Both the position numbers and the translations under genes were made by a program. A stretch of 64,000 bases of DNA from JAEZAA01 sp964514485. Lineage in GTDB: Bacteria > Pseudomonadota > Gammaproteobacteria > Pseudomonadales > Oleiphilaceae. This document shows, one piece after another, positions 8,366 through 16,280 of this stretch (positions are counted from its first letter, which is position 1; every line of letters starts with the position of its first letter). The stretch covers positions 23,423-87,422 of the forward strand of contig CAZEWG010000010.1 in the NCBI GenBank assembly GCA_964514485.1. The letters run 5' to 3'. The notes below the pieces were generated by a model. The model was not told the DNA's origin and did no database searches. It saw nothing but the letters and a program-made list of their open reading frames with translations.

Positions 8366-8868
8366 GGTGGGTCCATCCTCTTTTTAAGGGGTGTCTCTCG
8401 GTTGATGGAGCCGTCAGGCCGCTGTGACCTCGGCCCTGATCTGGTAGAGCAAACAAACAATAAAGGCTCCAGAGTATGAAAGGCCCAGCCTCTCAAAGAC
8501 CCCATTACCTTAAAGAGTAAAGTATAAGAACCGGCGCCCGCACCTTAAACCCGCAGTTTCCAGCCCGTCGCTGTGTGCTGATAAAGGCTTACCGGGTAGG
8601 CCGCGTGAACCACTGCAGCGAGGGTGGAGGGGGAGACATGAATAAAGATTTAAGTTGTCGCCTTTGTTCCGGCGAAGCACTAGTTCATAAATAGTTCTGT
8701 CTCAGATGAAGGATCCGCAATGACGCAAAGTGGCCGCCTGCGACCAGTCGGCTCGCCTTGGAATGGCACGGTGGATGGGGCGTCCAGGTGGAGATAAGGA
8801 AGACTCAAAAATAAGGGATCGCGGGAAGTGCTCGCCAGCACTTCCGGGTCAGCTTGAGAGGGATGCTC
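8366..8868. other. 503-bp divergent intergenic region
   Basis: This lies between the secreted protein gene (minus) and the large TPR gene (plus), so it must carry promoters for both. I see AT-rich patches around 8500-8530 and 8640-8700 but no convincing ORF, hairpin with T-run or known operator. Confidence 0.5.
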
Positions 8869-11121
8869 ATGAATAAACAGGATTTTGTCGCGGGTGGGGC
8901 TTCATCAGGCCCGGGTGAACAGGTTGGTGCGCCGTTCAGGGAATGGGACGGCGGCACCGCGGTGGCCCCAGCCAGTCGTGCACCGAGCGTAATTGACCCG
9001 GACTGGGATGAAGCTTGTCGGATCGCTGAGCGGCTGGGCTTCGGCCAGGATGCGGTGACCGCGCGGAAACGGGCTCGCAAACCACAGCGCCCGGCAGCGC
9101 GGCCTCCACTCTCACCCCGGGAAGCCGAGAGCTGGAACCAGCAGGAACGGCGTCTTATTGGGCTATTGAACCAGCGGGCCTGGAAGAAGCTGGCGACCGC
9201 TTTGACGGACCTTGCCCGTCAACCCCATCCTTTTGATCATACCAGCGTGCAGCAACTGCATTATCTGGCCTGTACCCTGGCCGGGGGCGACTGGCCGGTC
9301 TTGCCCGAGGAGGATCGCCATGAGGGGGGAACCTTACTACAGGCATTGGCAGATCTGACCCGGTTACTGCAACTGGCCCTGGAAGAGGATCTGGAGTGGG
9401 CCTTTGATCAGGGACTGGCAGATTTATCGCCCTACTTGGTCGGGGACCGGGCGACAGAGCTGCAATTGCTGAACCCTTACCCGCTGGCGGCGGAAGGACT
9501 GGTTGAGGCCGTCTTGGAGCGGCTGGGGGAACGGTTTGATCTGGAGCAGCGGGTGGGGCCACGTTTTCGGGCCGCTCGCCTCTACTTTCGGCTTCGACAG
9601 CTTCCCAGCTTGCGGGTCAGTGAACAGGAGTTTCTGGCATTGCGGGAGGCGGCCGGCGGACAGGCTTTTTTCCTCAGCTTTCTCGGACGTCAGGGATTGG
9701 TCCACTGGCGGCATGCCCCCGATAGTATCCGCAATGCCCTTGAGCATCTGTGGGTCGCCTATCGGCAGGAATGTGAGTACACCGAAGAGCCCTCGATCGT
9801 GATGGAGCTGGCGGGCTTGCAGCCGGTGGCGGAGGCCGATGCCGAAGCATTTCGGGAAGCCTTGTCCCGGGGAGTGGATTATCTGGCCCACAAGGTTGCC
9901 GATACCCTGGCGGGCCAACGTTTTCTGCGCCATGTATGGCGCAAGTACCTGGTTCAGTACCAGTCTGTCCTGGCACGCATGGAAGAGCCCGGCTGCTTGG
10001 ACCTGTTGATCCGGATTCGGGCCTCCCTGGCGGATGAAATTGAACCCGAACTGGAATTTTTGATCGCCTGCCTGGCGAGCAAGCTGAGGCGCTGGCACCT
10101 GGTGGAAGAAAGCTACCTGCGGGGGCTGGCGCTGGATCCGGATAACCTGGATGAAACCTTGAATCTGGCGTCTTTCTACAAAAGCCGGAGCCGTTATGTC
10201 GAGGCGCGGGGGTTGCTGTCCAAAGCCTTACGGCTGAAACCGGGCGACCCATTCCTGCTGCGGCGCCTGCGGGCCGTGGCCGACCGTCAGGATCTACAAA
10301 ACCAGCAGTCGCCTTATCTCACACCACTGCCGGATGCCAAGGCTCTCCCGACTCGGGAGCTGGAGCTGCTGGGTAATCTTGAACTGTTATCTTTTGCGGC
10401 GATGGTGAGCGGGCTCCAGTTTGATGACAGCGGGCACTTGCGGGCCTTTGCCGAAGCGGAGCGGGCCGTATTTCCCCATGACGGCATTCGTGACCGGGTC
10501 GTGCGGGAGCTGCTGACCAGTCATGCCCTGCTGGTCTATCGCTATTCCCAGGAGCAGAGTTACCGGGTGCAAGGGCTGCTTTTTGATTTCGACATGGACC
10601 GGGTGGAGTGGGTCTCGAATGCCCACTCGGTGACTTATCCGGATCTGCCCCCCGAGGTTGCAGCCCTGCGTTTGCTAAGGGATCGTCTGACAGTGGATCC
10701 CGCCTCGTTAACGTCGCTCTGGCGGCAGGTGGCGGGCCATGATCTGCTCTGTTACACCCAGCATTGCTTCAGGCAGCAGGGTTGGTATCTGGACTCCTCC
10801 GATTATCTGTTGGAGACGATGGACTCGCTGCTCCTGCACCTGCCGTTCAAGCAGGCCCTGGTTCTGGTGGATCTGGCCATTACCGCCACCCGGGAGGACC
10901 TGGCGGCCCGGAGAGTGGGAGTTCGTCAGGCCGGGCAAAGGGCGATTCGCCATCTGCAGAGCAGCTATGAAAAAGCAATCCTGCGGGAGATTGAACTCGC
11001 TGAGGAGGTTCGGGTGTTGGAGTCCGAATCGCTCTGGACCCGTTTGTTTCGGATGGACTTGGTTCAGCTCGGCTCGCTGTATTATCAGATGGTGCCAGGG
11101 GAGGTCATGTTTGCCCGGTAG
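8869..11121 (+). CDS. Large TPR-containing protein of unknown function
   Basis: A 750-residue soluble protein with no signal peptide or membrane segment. I recognise only tetratricopeptide-like helices around residues 405-475 (ESYLRGLALDPDNLDETLNL then EARGLLSKALRLKPGDPFLL), which usually mediate protein contacts. The rest is Leu-, Arg- and Glu-rich and predicted helical, with no catalytic motif visible. The first 80 residues are low in structure and rich in Ala, Pro and Arg. The ATG at 8869 is chosen because GAGAGG lies 7 bases upstream; earlier in-frame TTG and ATG codons sit too close to it. The gene is alone, ending in a convergent hairpin. Confidence 0.65.
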   Translation: MNKQDFVAGGASSGPGEQVGAPFREWDGGTAVAPASRAPSVIDPDWDEACRIAERLGFGQDAVTARKRARKPQRPAARPPLSPREAESWNQQERRLIGLLNQRAWKKLATALTDLARQPHPFDHTSVQQLHYLACTLAGGDWPVLPEEDRHEGGTLLQALADLTRLLQLALEEDLEWAFDQGLADLSPYLVGDRATELQLLNPYPLAAEGLVEAVLERLGERFDLEQRVGPRFRAARLYFRLRQLPSLRVSEQEFLALREAAGGQAFFLSFLGRQGLVHWRHAPDSIRNALEHLWVAYRQECEYTEEPSIVMELAGLQPVAEADAEAFREALSRGVDYLAHKVADTLAGQRFLRHVWRKYLVQYQSVLARMEEPGCLDLLIRIRASLADEIEPELEFLIACLASKLRRWHLVEESYLRGLALDPDNLDETLNLASFYKSRSRYVEARGLLSKALRLKPGDPFLLRRLRAVADRQDLQNQQSPYLTPLPDAKALPTRELELLGNLELLSFAAMVSGLQFDDSGHLRAFAEAERAVFPHDGIRDRVVRELLTSHALLVYRYSQEQSYRVQGLLFDFDMDRVEWVSNAHSVTYPDLPPEVAALRLLRDRLTVDPASLTSLWRQVAGHDLLCYTQHCFRQQGWYLDSSDYLLETMDSLLLHLPFKQALVLVDLAITATREDLAARRVGVRQAGQRAIRHLQSSYEKAILREIELAEEVRVLESESLWTRLFRMDLVQLGSLYYQMVPGEVMFAR

Positions 11122-11146
11122 GGATAAGCCTGTCATGCAGGTAAGC

Positions 11147-11181
11147 CCGTCACGCAGGCGAATGCAGCACTGCGTGACAGG
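11147..11181. terminator. Inverted repeat between convergent genes
   Basis: A perfect 9-bp stem, GTCACGCAG (11149-11157) with CTGCGTGAC (11170-11178), lies between the TPR gene and the convergent peptidoglycan-binding gene. It has no T-run, so it may stop transcription only weakly or act as an mRNA 3' stabiliser. A related sequence, TGTCATGCAGG, occurs just upstream at 11131. Confidence 0.5.
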
Positions 11182-11193
11182 GCGGCATGGTTT

Positions 11194-11610
11194 CTAGAAG
11201 AAGAACCAGCCCCGACCGTCCTGTTTCTCCTGGTCGGCCTCGTTACTCTCCGGTTGTGCGGAGTCCGCCTCGGTGGCTGCTGAAACCTTGGTGGCTTCTG
11301 GCTGGACCCGGGGTGTCGAGGGGGCTGAGTTAACTGGGGTAATTCCCAACGCCATCAGAGTGGCATCGTCAATTTGACCGGTGGGCACCAGACCCGGTTG
11401 TTTGCTCTGGTAGTCGCGAAGGGCTTTTTCGGTGACGGGGTCCATGATCCCGTCGACTGGATTCAGCTCATAGCCAACGCCGACCAAGGCATGTTCCAGC
11501 GCAAAGATGGTGTGGTCCCGAGGGGGTTCCGCGATTGCCGGCGCAGTGAGCATGGCTAATACAATCGCTTGTGCCCAGGGGCGTCCCAGGGACTTGTTGC
11601 GTACGTGCAT
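11194..11610 (-). CDS. Secreted peptidoglycan-binding-domain protein
   Basis: A 138-residue protein with a signal peptide (about residues 1-27, ending APAIA) and one PG_binding_1-like repeat. The repeat has the typical pattern of a three-helix domain: ALVGVGYELNPVDGIMDP, TEKALRDYQ, then a TGQIDDATLMALGI end. Such domains bind cell-wall glycan and are often coupled to lytic enzymes, but no catalytic domain is present here. The C-terminal 45 residues are acidic and low-complexity, ending WFFF. AAGGAGA precedes the start. It is a single gene and its partner is unknown. Confidence 0.75.
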   Translation of the reverse strand: MHVRNKSLGRPWAQAIVLAMLTAPAIAEPPRDHTIFALEHALVGVGYELNPVDGIMDPVTEKALRDYQSKQPGLVPTGQIDDATLMALGITPVNSAPSTPRVQPEATKVSAATEADSAQPESNEADQEKQDGRGWFFF

Positions 11611-11998
11611 TGCTTTCTCCTTATGGTCACTAAACCCGATCGTAGATATGGGCGACAGGTGTCCGCCGTGTGACTTCGGCGCCTCGGAGGGAAGCAGGGT
11701 GGGTTAAGGGAAGGATCCTGAGCGGCTGTGTCTCAGGGTGAAGGCTGCCTCCGAATGTCCCAGCTACGGTTGATTCATGTGGCTCAGGTTGAAGGCCACG
11801 GTTTATCTTTTGTTGTTGAATCGTGGACCAGTGTAAAACACTACACCCCCTCATGAAACACCTGGGCCAGTGGCAGGTTGAAACCACCGGGCTCATTCAT
11901 CAGAACTATAAAACACCCATCAGGAATTAGACGCCCGGTGCATAGTCGGTGAAGCCCGGGCTGCACCACCTTCCAGCTCCCTCATTAGGAGGCGGCCC
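11611..11998. other. 388-bp intergenic region
   Basis: This divergent spacer lies between the peptidoglycan-binding gene and the phosphoribosyltransferase fusion. An 88-codon minus-strand frame within it lacks recognisable protein features. I see no clear hairpin terminator or operator. Confidence 0.45.
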
Positions 11999-13075
11999 AT
12001 GCAATTACCTCTCAAGAATCGTCGCGAAGCCGGTCGAGCTCTGGCTTTGCTATTGGATGACTTTCGGGGGCGGGACGATGTGCAGGTGCTGGCATTACCC
12101 CGTGGTGGCGTGCCGGTGGCCTATGAAGTCGCCCTGGCACTGGATGTGGATCTGGACGTGCTGATCGTGCGCAAGCTAGGCGTGCCAGGACACGAAGAGC
12201 TGGCCATGGGGGCGATTGCCAGCGGGGGTGAGCGGGTGATGAATCAGGATATCGTGTTGTTTCACCAGATCCCACCGGAGGTCGTTGATCAAGTGGTTGC
12301 CCGGGAAACCCAGGAACTGGAACGGCGTGAGCGCGCCTATCGGGCCGATCGGCCGCTGCCGGAATTGCAGGGCAAGACGGTCATCATTGTTGATGACGGC
12401 CTGGCAACCGGCGCCACCATGCGGGCCGCCATCACTGCCGTGAGTCGTCAGAATCCCGCCTGGCTGGTGGTGGCGGTGCCGGTGGCAGCGTCGGTCACCA
12501 TCAATCAGCTGCGAACGGTTGTGAATGAGTGCATTGTTTTGACGACACCGGAGCCACTTTTTGCCATCGGGCAATGGTACCAGGACTTTTCACAGACCAG
12601 TGATGACGAGGTCAAGCATTTACTGGCGGATGCTTGGAGCCGTCAGGGGGCGGCCAGAGCAGAGGCTTTGGACGAAGAAGCGATTCAGTTGACGAAAGTA
12701 GTGCCGGGACAGTGGCAACGCTTTTGCCAATCGTTTGGCGCTGATCATCGGGGCTGGCTGGTGACCTTGGGGGAGGTGGATACCCAGCAGTTGCAGGAGC
12801 AGCCGGAGCGGGCCCGCACCGCCATGCGCAAGCGGGTCGATGGTGTTCCGCTGCGCAATGTGGCTTATGACTCCGGCCAGAATGCCGTGTTGGTCGAGGT
12901 CAGTGAAGACCAGCAGGCCCGTCAGGTATCTGTGGATCATCCGGTCAGCCTGTACCGGGAACGGGTGCAGGATTCCGACAAGGGGTTACGGATTGATACG
13001 GAATCCGGCACCTCCATGCTGGTGGAGTTTCATCCCGTCCCCTCTCCGGCGGAGCGAGCGGGAGTTCAGCGCTGA
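11999..13075 (+). CDS. Phosphoribosyltransferase-domain protein with C-terminal DUF5335-like domain
   Basis: A 358-residue two-domain protein. Residues 1-215 are a type I phosphoribosyltransferase fold: the PRPP loop is VIIVDDGLATGATMRAA and the N-terminal part has LALPRGGVPVAYEVA and IVRKLGVPGHEELAMGAI. This subgroup often stands near stress genes and its substrate is not established. Residues 230-355 (WQRFCQSFGADHRGWLVTL onwards, with VPLRNVAYDSG and a beta-rich end) resemble DUF5335, a small domain of unknown function. TAGGAGG precedes the ATG at 11999. The 3' end overlaps the convergent membrane protein gene by 10 bases. The fusion suggests the second domain regulates or localises the first. 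Confidence 0.75.
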   Translation: MQLPLKNRREAGRALALLLDDFRGRDDVQVLALPRGGVPVAYEVALALDVDLDVLIVRKLGVPGHEELAMGAIASGGERVMNQDIVLFHQIPPEVVDQVVARETQELERRERAYRADRPLPELQGKTVIIVDDGLATGATMRAAITAVSRQNPAWLVVAVPVAASVTINQLRTVVNECIVLTTPEPLFAIGQWYQDFSQTSDDEVKHLLADAWSRQGAARAEALDEEAIQLTKVVPGQWQRFCQSFGADHRGWLVTLGEVDTQQLQEQPERARTAMRKRVDGVPLRNVAYDSGQNAVLVEVSEDQQARQVSVDHPVSLYRERVQDSDKGLRIDTESGTSMLVEFHPVPSPAERAGVQR

Positions 13076-13644
13076 TCCGGCTGCATGCCATTGCGGACCT
13101 CCACCGGTAGCTGGGCGACCCGCTCGTGATGGCGAGCCTGGTTCAGATGAGGCCACCACTCATACAGAAAAATCTCGATGGGGCGCCACATGGCCACCCA
13201 GCCCATGATCAGAAGGCCCTCCCTTAAAATGTGACTGCCAAAACTGTTCACATCGCTGAGGGCCTGGCTGAGCAGGAAACAAACCGTCAGGAAGGAGAGA
13301 CCAACGGCGAGGCTGATGCGGCCCCGCTGGAGTTCTTTGCGCAGCCGTTGGCGGTGTACCCTGGCCCGGTACAGGAAATAGCTCTCCAGGCTGGTACTAA
13401 CCAGGGCCTGTGCTTCCGCGAGATGCTCCGTGGGTAAATAGACCAGGATCCGGACCGGAGCGCCCGCCGGGAGCTCCTTCACACTTTCCAGAATATAGGC
13501 GGCCGCCTCTTCGTCCAGATCCCGACGCCAGAAAGGGGCGGGGTCCAGGTTATCGAAAAGTTGTTCGAGCTGATCGATCCGAATTTCCACCAGCCAAGTG
13601 TCACCCTCTTGTCGATAAACGGGGCGGGATTTGTTACGCAACAT
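13066..13644 (-). CDS. Membrane protein of unknown function
   Basis: A 192-residue protein. Residues 1-105 are soluble, with a mixed alpha/beta look (WLVEIRIDQLEQLFDNLDP, RILVYLPTEHLAEAQALV). Two hydrophobic helices follow at about 110-130 (ISLAVGLSFLTVCFLLSQAL) and 138-160, then a Trp- and His-rich tail. The segment FLYEWWPHLNQARHHERV just after the second helix is distinctive. I do not know the family's function. GGAG precedes the start. Its 3' end overlaps the end of the phosphoribosyltransferase gene on the opposite strand, so the two may be a conserved convergent pair. Confidence 0.65.
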   Translation of the reverse strand: MLRNKSRPVYRQEGDTWLVEIRIDQLEQLFDNLDPAPFWRRDLDEEAAAYILESVKELPAGAPVRILVYLPTEHLAEAQALVSTSLESYFLYRARVHRQRLRKELQRGRISLAVGLSFLTVCFLLSQALSDVNSFGSHILREGLLIMGWVAMWRPIEIFLYEWWPHLNQARHHERVAQLPVEVRNGMQPDQR

Positions 13645-13890
13645 GCAGGACTCCGCTCATTGAAACTGCTGGCCGGCCCCGGGTGCGCCCATTGTGGGAG
13701 GTTAGGCCGGCTGGTGACATGATCGCATGGAAAGCGGAATCAGGTGAATGGGGTTGGAAAACTTGCTGGGCAGTTAGCCGAGTCCATCGTGCAAACCTTT
13801 GGTTCGTCTGCCAAAATAAGAGCTTCCGAATTCCCGCTGCCAGGGGGGATGGCCTGCATGAACACGCTACATGTTTAGGATACAACAGCC

Positions 13891-15531
13891 GTGATTTTTT
13901 TGACTCTGTCGCTGGCCCTGGGTGGCCTGGGAATGTTGTTTTTGGGCATGAATATGATGACCGACGGGCTGCGCCTGGCGGCGGGTGACTCGCTGCGCAC
14001 CTGGTTGGCCCATTCCACCGCCACCAGGCCACGGGCGGCGGGCAGTGGCTTTCTGCTCACGGCCTTGGTGCAGTCTTCCGGGGTGGTTAGTGTCACCACC
14101 CTGGGCTTTACCAACGCCGGTATCCTGGGCATGAGGCAAGCCGCCTGGGTGATTTTTGGCAGCAACGTGGGCACCACGCTTACCGCCTGGATTGTGGCCC
14201 TAATTGGCTTGAACCTGAAAATTGACGTGCTGGCACTGCCGTTTATCGGCATTGGCGTCATCATGCAGTTGGCGGCTGGCTCCCGGCGAATGGGGCATAT
14301 CGGCTCAGCCTTGGCGGGCTTTGGCCTGCTCTTTCTCGGGCTGGATTTCATGAAAAACGCCTTTGCTGATACGGCCACCCTGTTTCCGGTGGCCAAGCTG
14401 GGCGCGGGCACCATTTGGGATCTCATGACCGCGGTTCTGGCGGGTGCGGTGTTGACCGCCTTGATGCAATCCTCAACCGCCTCCCTAGCGGTCGTCCTGA
14501 CCGCTTCAGCCCAAGGGTTGGTGACGCCCATGCTGGGGGCCGCCCTGGTGATTGGTGCCAACGTCGGCTCCACCTTTATGGTGGTGCTCGCCGCGATGGG
14601 AGCCACGGCGGCGGCGAAACGGCTGGCAACGATCCATGTCAGCTTCAACGTGATCACGGCCATTACGGCCTTCCTGCTGCTGTCGCCCCTGTGGTGGATC
14701 ACCTCCATACTGGCCACCACCCTGCACCAAAACACTTTGGCTGCTCAGCTGGCCGTTTTCCATAGCCTGTTTAATGTGCTGGGGTTGTTGATGATGTGGC
14801 CGCTGGCGGATTACCTGCTGAAATGGGTGGAAGGGTTGTTTCGCCAGCGGGAAGTGGCGCCTACTAAACTTCAGTATCTGGATGAGACCGTTATGACGGT
14901 GCCGGAGATGGGAGTGGCGGCGCTGTCCTCGGAACTGGAGCGGGTGTTTATGAAACTGGTCAAGCAGGCCAGAGGCTGCCTGCAAGGCGATGCCAACGCC
15001 CTTGCAAGCGAGGCCACCGTGCGTGACCTGCTGCTTGCCATCAACAAGTTCAGCAGTCGTCTCAGTCAGCAGAGCCTGGCCAACCTGGGGGTGTCCGATC
15101 GCCTGCTGGATCTGCTGCAAGTCCAGTTTGCCTGTGGCAAGTTACAGGATCTTCTGAAAGAGCTGACCATTGAAACGGCTGGCGCGGAACATGCCGAACA
15201 CCCCCGGTCGCAATTGATGGCAGCCTTGGAAGCCCTGCTGACCCGGTTGGAACAGGACCCTCAAAATGCGGCTGAGCTGGCGGAAGATCGTCAGCGGATC
15301 AAGGCCGGCCGTCAGCTGTTGCGCAGCCATTTGCTGCATGAGCTGCAGGTTCATGGCGGCGGCTCGCCCGCGGAGGTGGCCCGGCGCTTGGCATTTTATG
15401 ATGTCTGGGAGCTGATGGCCCGGCAGATGACGGAAATCGCCAATCTGCTCTGGAAACCCCAGGAGGAGCCTACTGACGCCGGGGCAGAGGAGGCAGGCGT
15501 GGCGATGATCCATTCCGACACGCCTTCGTAG
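13891..15531 (+). CDS. Na/Pi cotransporter family protein with PhoU-like C-terminus
   Basis: A 546-residue inner-membrane protein. The first 310 residues carry the two inverted Na/Pi cotransporter repeats, each with the QSS motif: ALVQSSGVVSVTTLGF and ALMQSSTASLAVVLTA. GSNVGTTLT and GANVGSTFM are the matching glycine motifs. Residues 335-530 form a helical PhoU-like cytoplasmic domain. Members move phosphate with sodium and may export as well as import. The gene begins with GTG at 13891 without a strong ribosome site, an uncertain point, but the first hydrophobic helix starts immediately after it. No pst or pho genes are adjacent. Confidence 0.92.
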   Translation: MIFLTLSLALGGLGMLFLGMNMMTDGLRLAAGDSLRTWLAHSTATRPRAAGSGFLLTALVQSSGVVSVTTLGFTNAGILGMRQAAWVIFGSNVGTTLTAWIVALIGLNLKIDVLALPFIGIGVIMQLAAGSRRMGHIGSALAGFGLLFLGLDFMKNAFADTATLFPVAKLGAGTIWDLMTAVLAGAVLTALMQSSTASLAVVLTASAQGLVTPMLGAALVIGANVGSTFMVVLAAMGATAAAKRLATIHVSFNVITAITAFLLLSPLWWITSILATTLHQNTLAAQLAVFHSLFNVLGLLMMWPLADYLLKWVEGLFRQREVAPTKLQYLDETVMTVPEMGVAALSSELERVFMKLVKQARGCLQGDANALASEATVRDLLLAINKFSSRLSQQSLANLGVSDRLLDLLQVQFACGKLQDLLKELTIETAGAEHAEHPRSQLMAALEALLTRLEQDPQNAAELAEDRQRIKAGRQLLRSHLLHELQVHGGGSPAEVARRLAFYDVWELMARQMTEIANLLWKPQEEPTDAGAEEAGVAMIHSDTPS

Positions 15532-15550
15532 TCAGTGTCTCAAGCGGGGG

Positions 15551-15979
15551 CTAGTTAATTTCCTTGAAACGGTAAACCAGCCCTTGGCGGCCACTGATCA
15601 TATAGTGCTGCAGATGGCGCTGGCCTGCGTCATAGCTCCGGGCTTCGGCCCGGTCATAGGCGACGCAACGGTCCAGAACCGCATCACTCCAGAAAAACAC
15701 TTCATGCCGGCTGCCTTCGTCCTTAAAGCAGTACAAGTCATGCTCGTTGCCGGTCATGTAGGTGTAGACCGTCAGCCGATAGCGATCATCCGTCGCCTTT
15801 TCAATTTCCAGAACCTTGACCCGCAACCGGAATCCTGACGCCAGCAGCGAACGGACTTGCTGCTGGTCGAAGTCCTGATCATCCAGAGAACGAAACTCTG
15901 GCGGTGTAATCGCACCCTGCGCTTTAAGTGTGTTCCCTCGCTCGGTTGTCTGAGGTAGTTCGAAGACTTCAAAAGCCAT
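15551..15979 (-). CDS. Conserved protein of unknown function
   Basis: A 142-residue soluble protein with no signal peptide, membrane helix or motif I recognise. It is rich in aromatic and charged residues (LDDQDFDQQQVRSLLASG, then RYRLTVYTYMTGNEHDLYCF) and appears beta-rich in its second half. It lies convergent with the Na/Pi transporter, 19 bases apart. An AGGTACACC sequence precedes the ATG. Reported as a real gene on codon composition and isolated position only. Confidence 0.5.
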   Translation of the reverse strand: MAFEVFELPQTTERGNTLKAQGAITPPEFRSLDDQDFDQQQVRSLLASGFRLRVKVLEIEKATDDRYRLTVYTYMTGNEHDLYCFKDEGSRHEVFFWSDAVLDRCVAYDRAEARSYDAGQRHLQHYMISGRQGLVYRFKEIN

Positions 15980-16280
15980 GGGGTGTACCTGTGTTGTCTT
16001 GGGTATGAATGGAGACTAGTTGCCCATCAGGAGGGCGTCAAAGACAAGATTTTGTTGCTTCTGGCGGGTGGGTCACCAGGAGTATAACCCTGGTGGCGCC
16101 TGATAAAAAACCACTAACTTTGACTCCGGGCGAGAGCCCTTCCTTGTGAGGGGTATGGGCGTTCTTTATCTTCTGGTGAGCAGGCAGGGAAAGGCTCAAT
16201 AACGCTACTCCAACTTACGTTACCTCCTGGCTGCACTGGACTCCTCCCTCCGAGATTCCTGGATGCAGAAGGATGTGCGG
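15980..16280. other. 301-bp divergent intergenic region
   Basis: This spacer separates a small minus-strand gene from the P-type ATPase gene. I see no ORF, terminator or recognised metal-response operator in it. The CCCTGGTGGCGCC stretch near 16088 is GC-rich but not a clear hairpin. Confidence 0.4.

Noticed and set aside
11630..11896. 88-codon minus-strand ORF
   Set aside because: No domain, signal or conserved-looking pattern; composition fits non-coding spacer.
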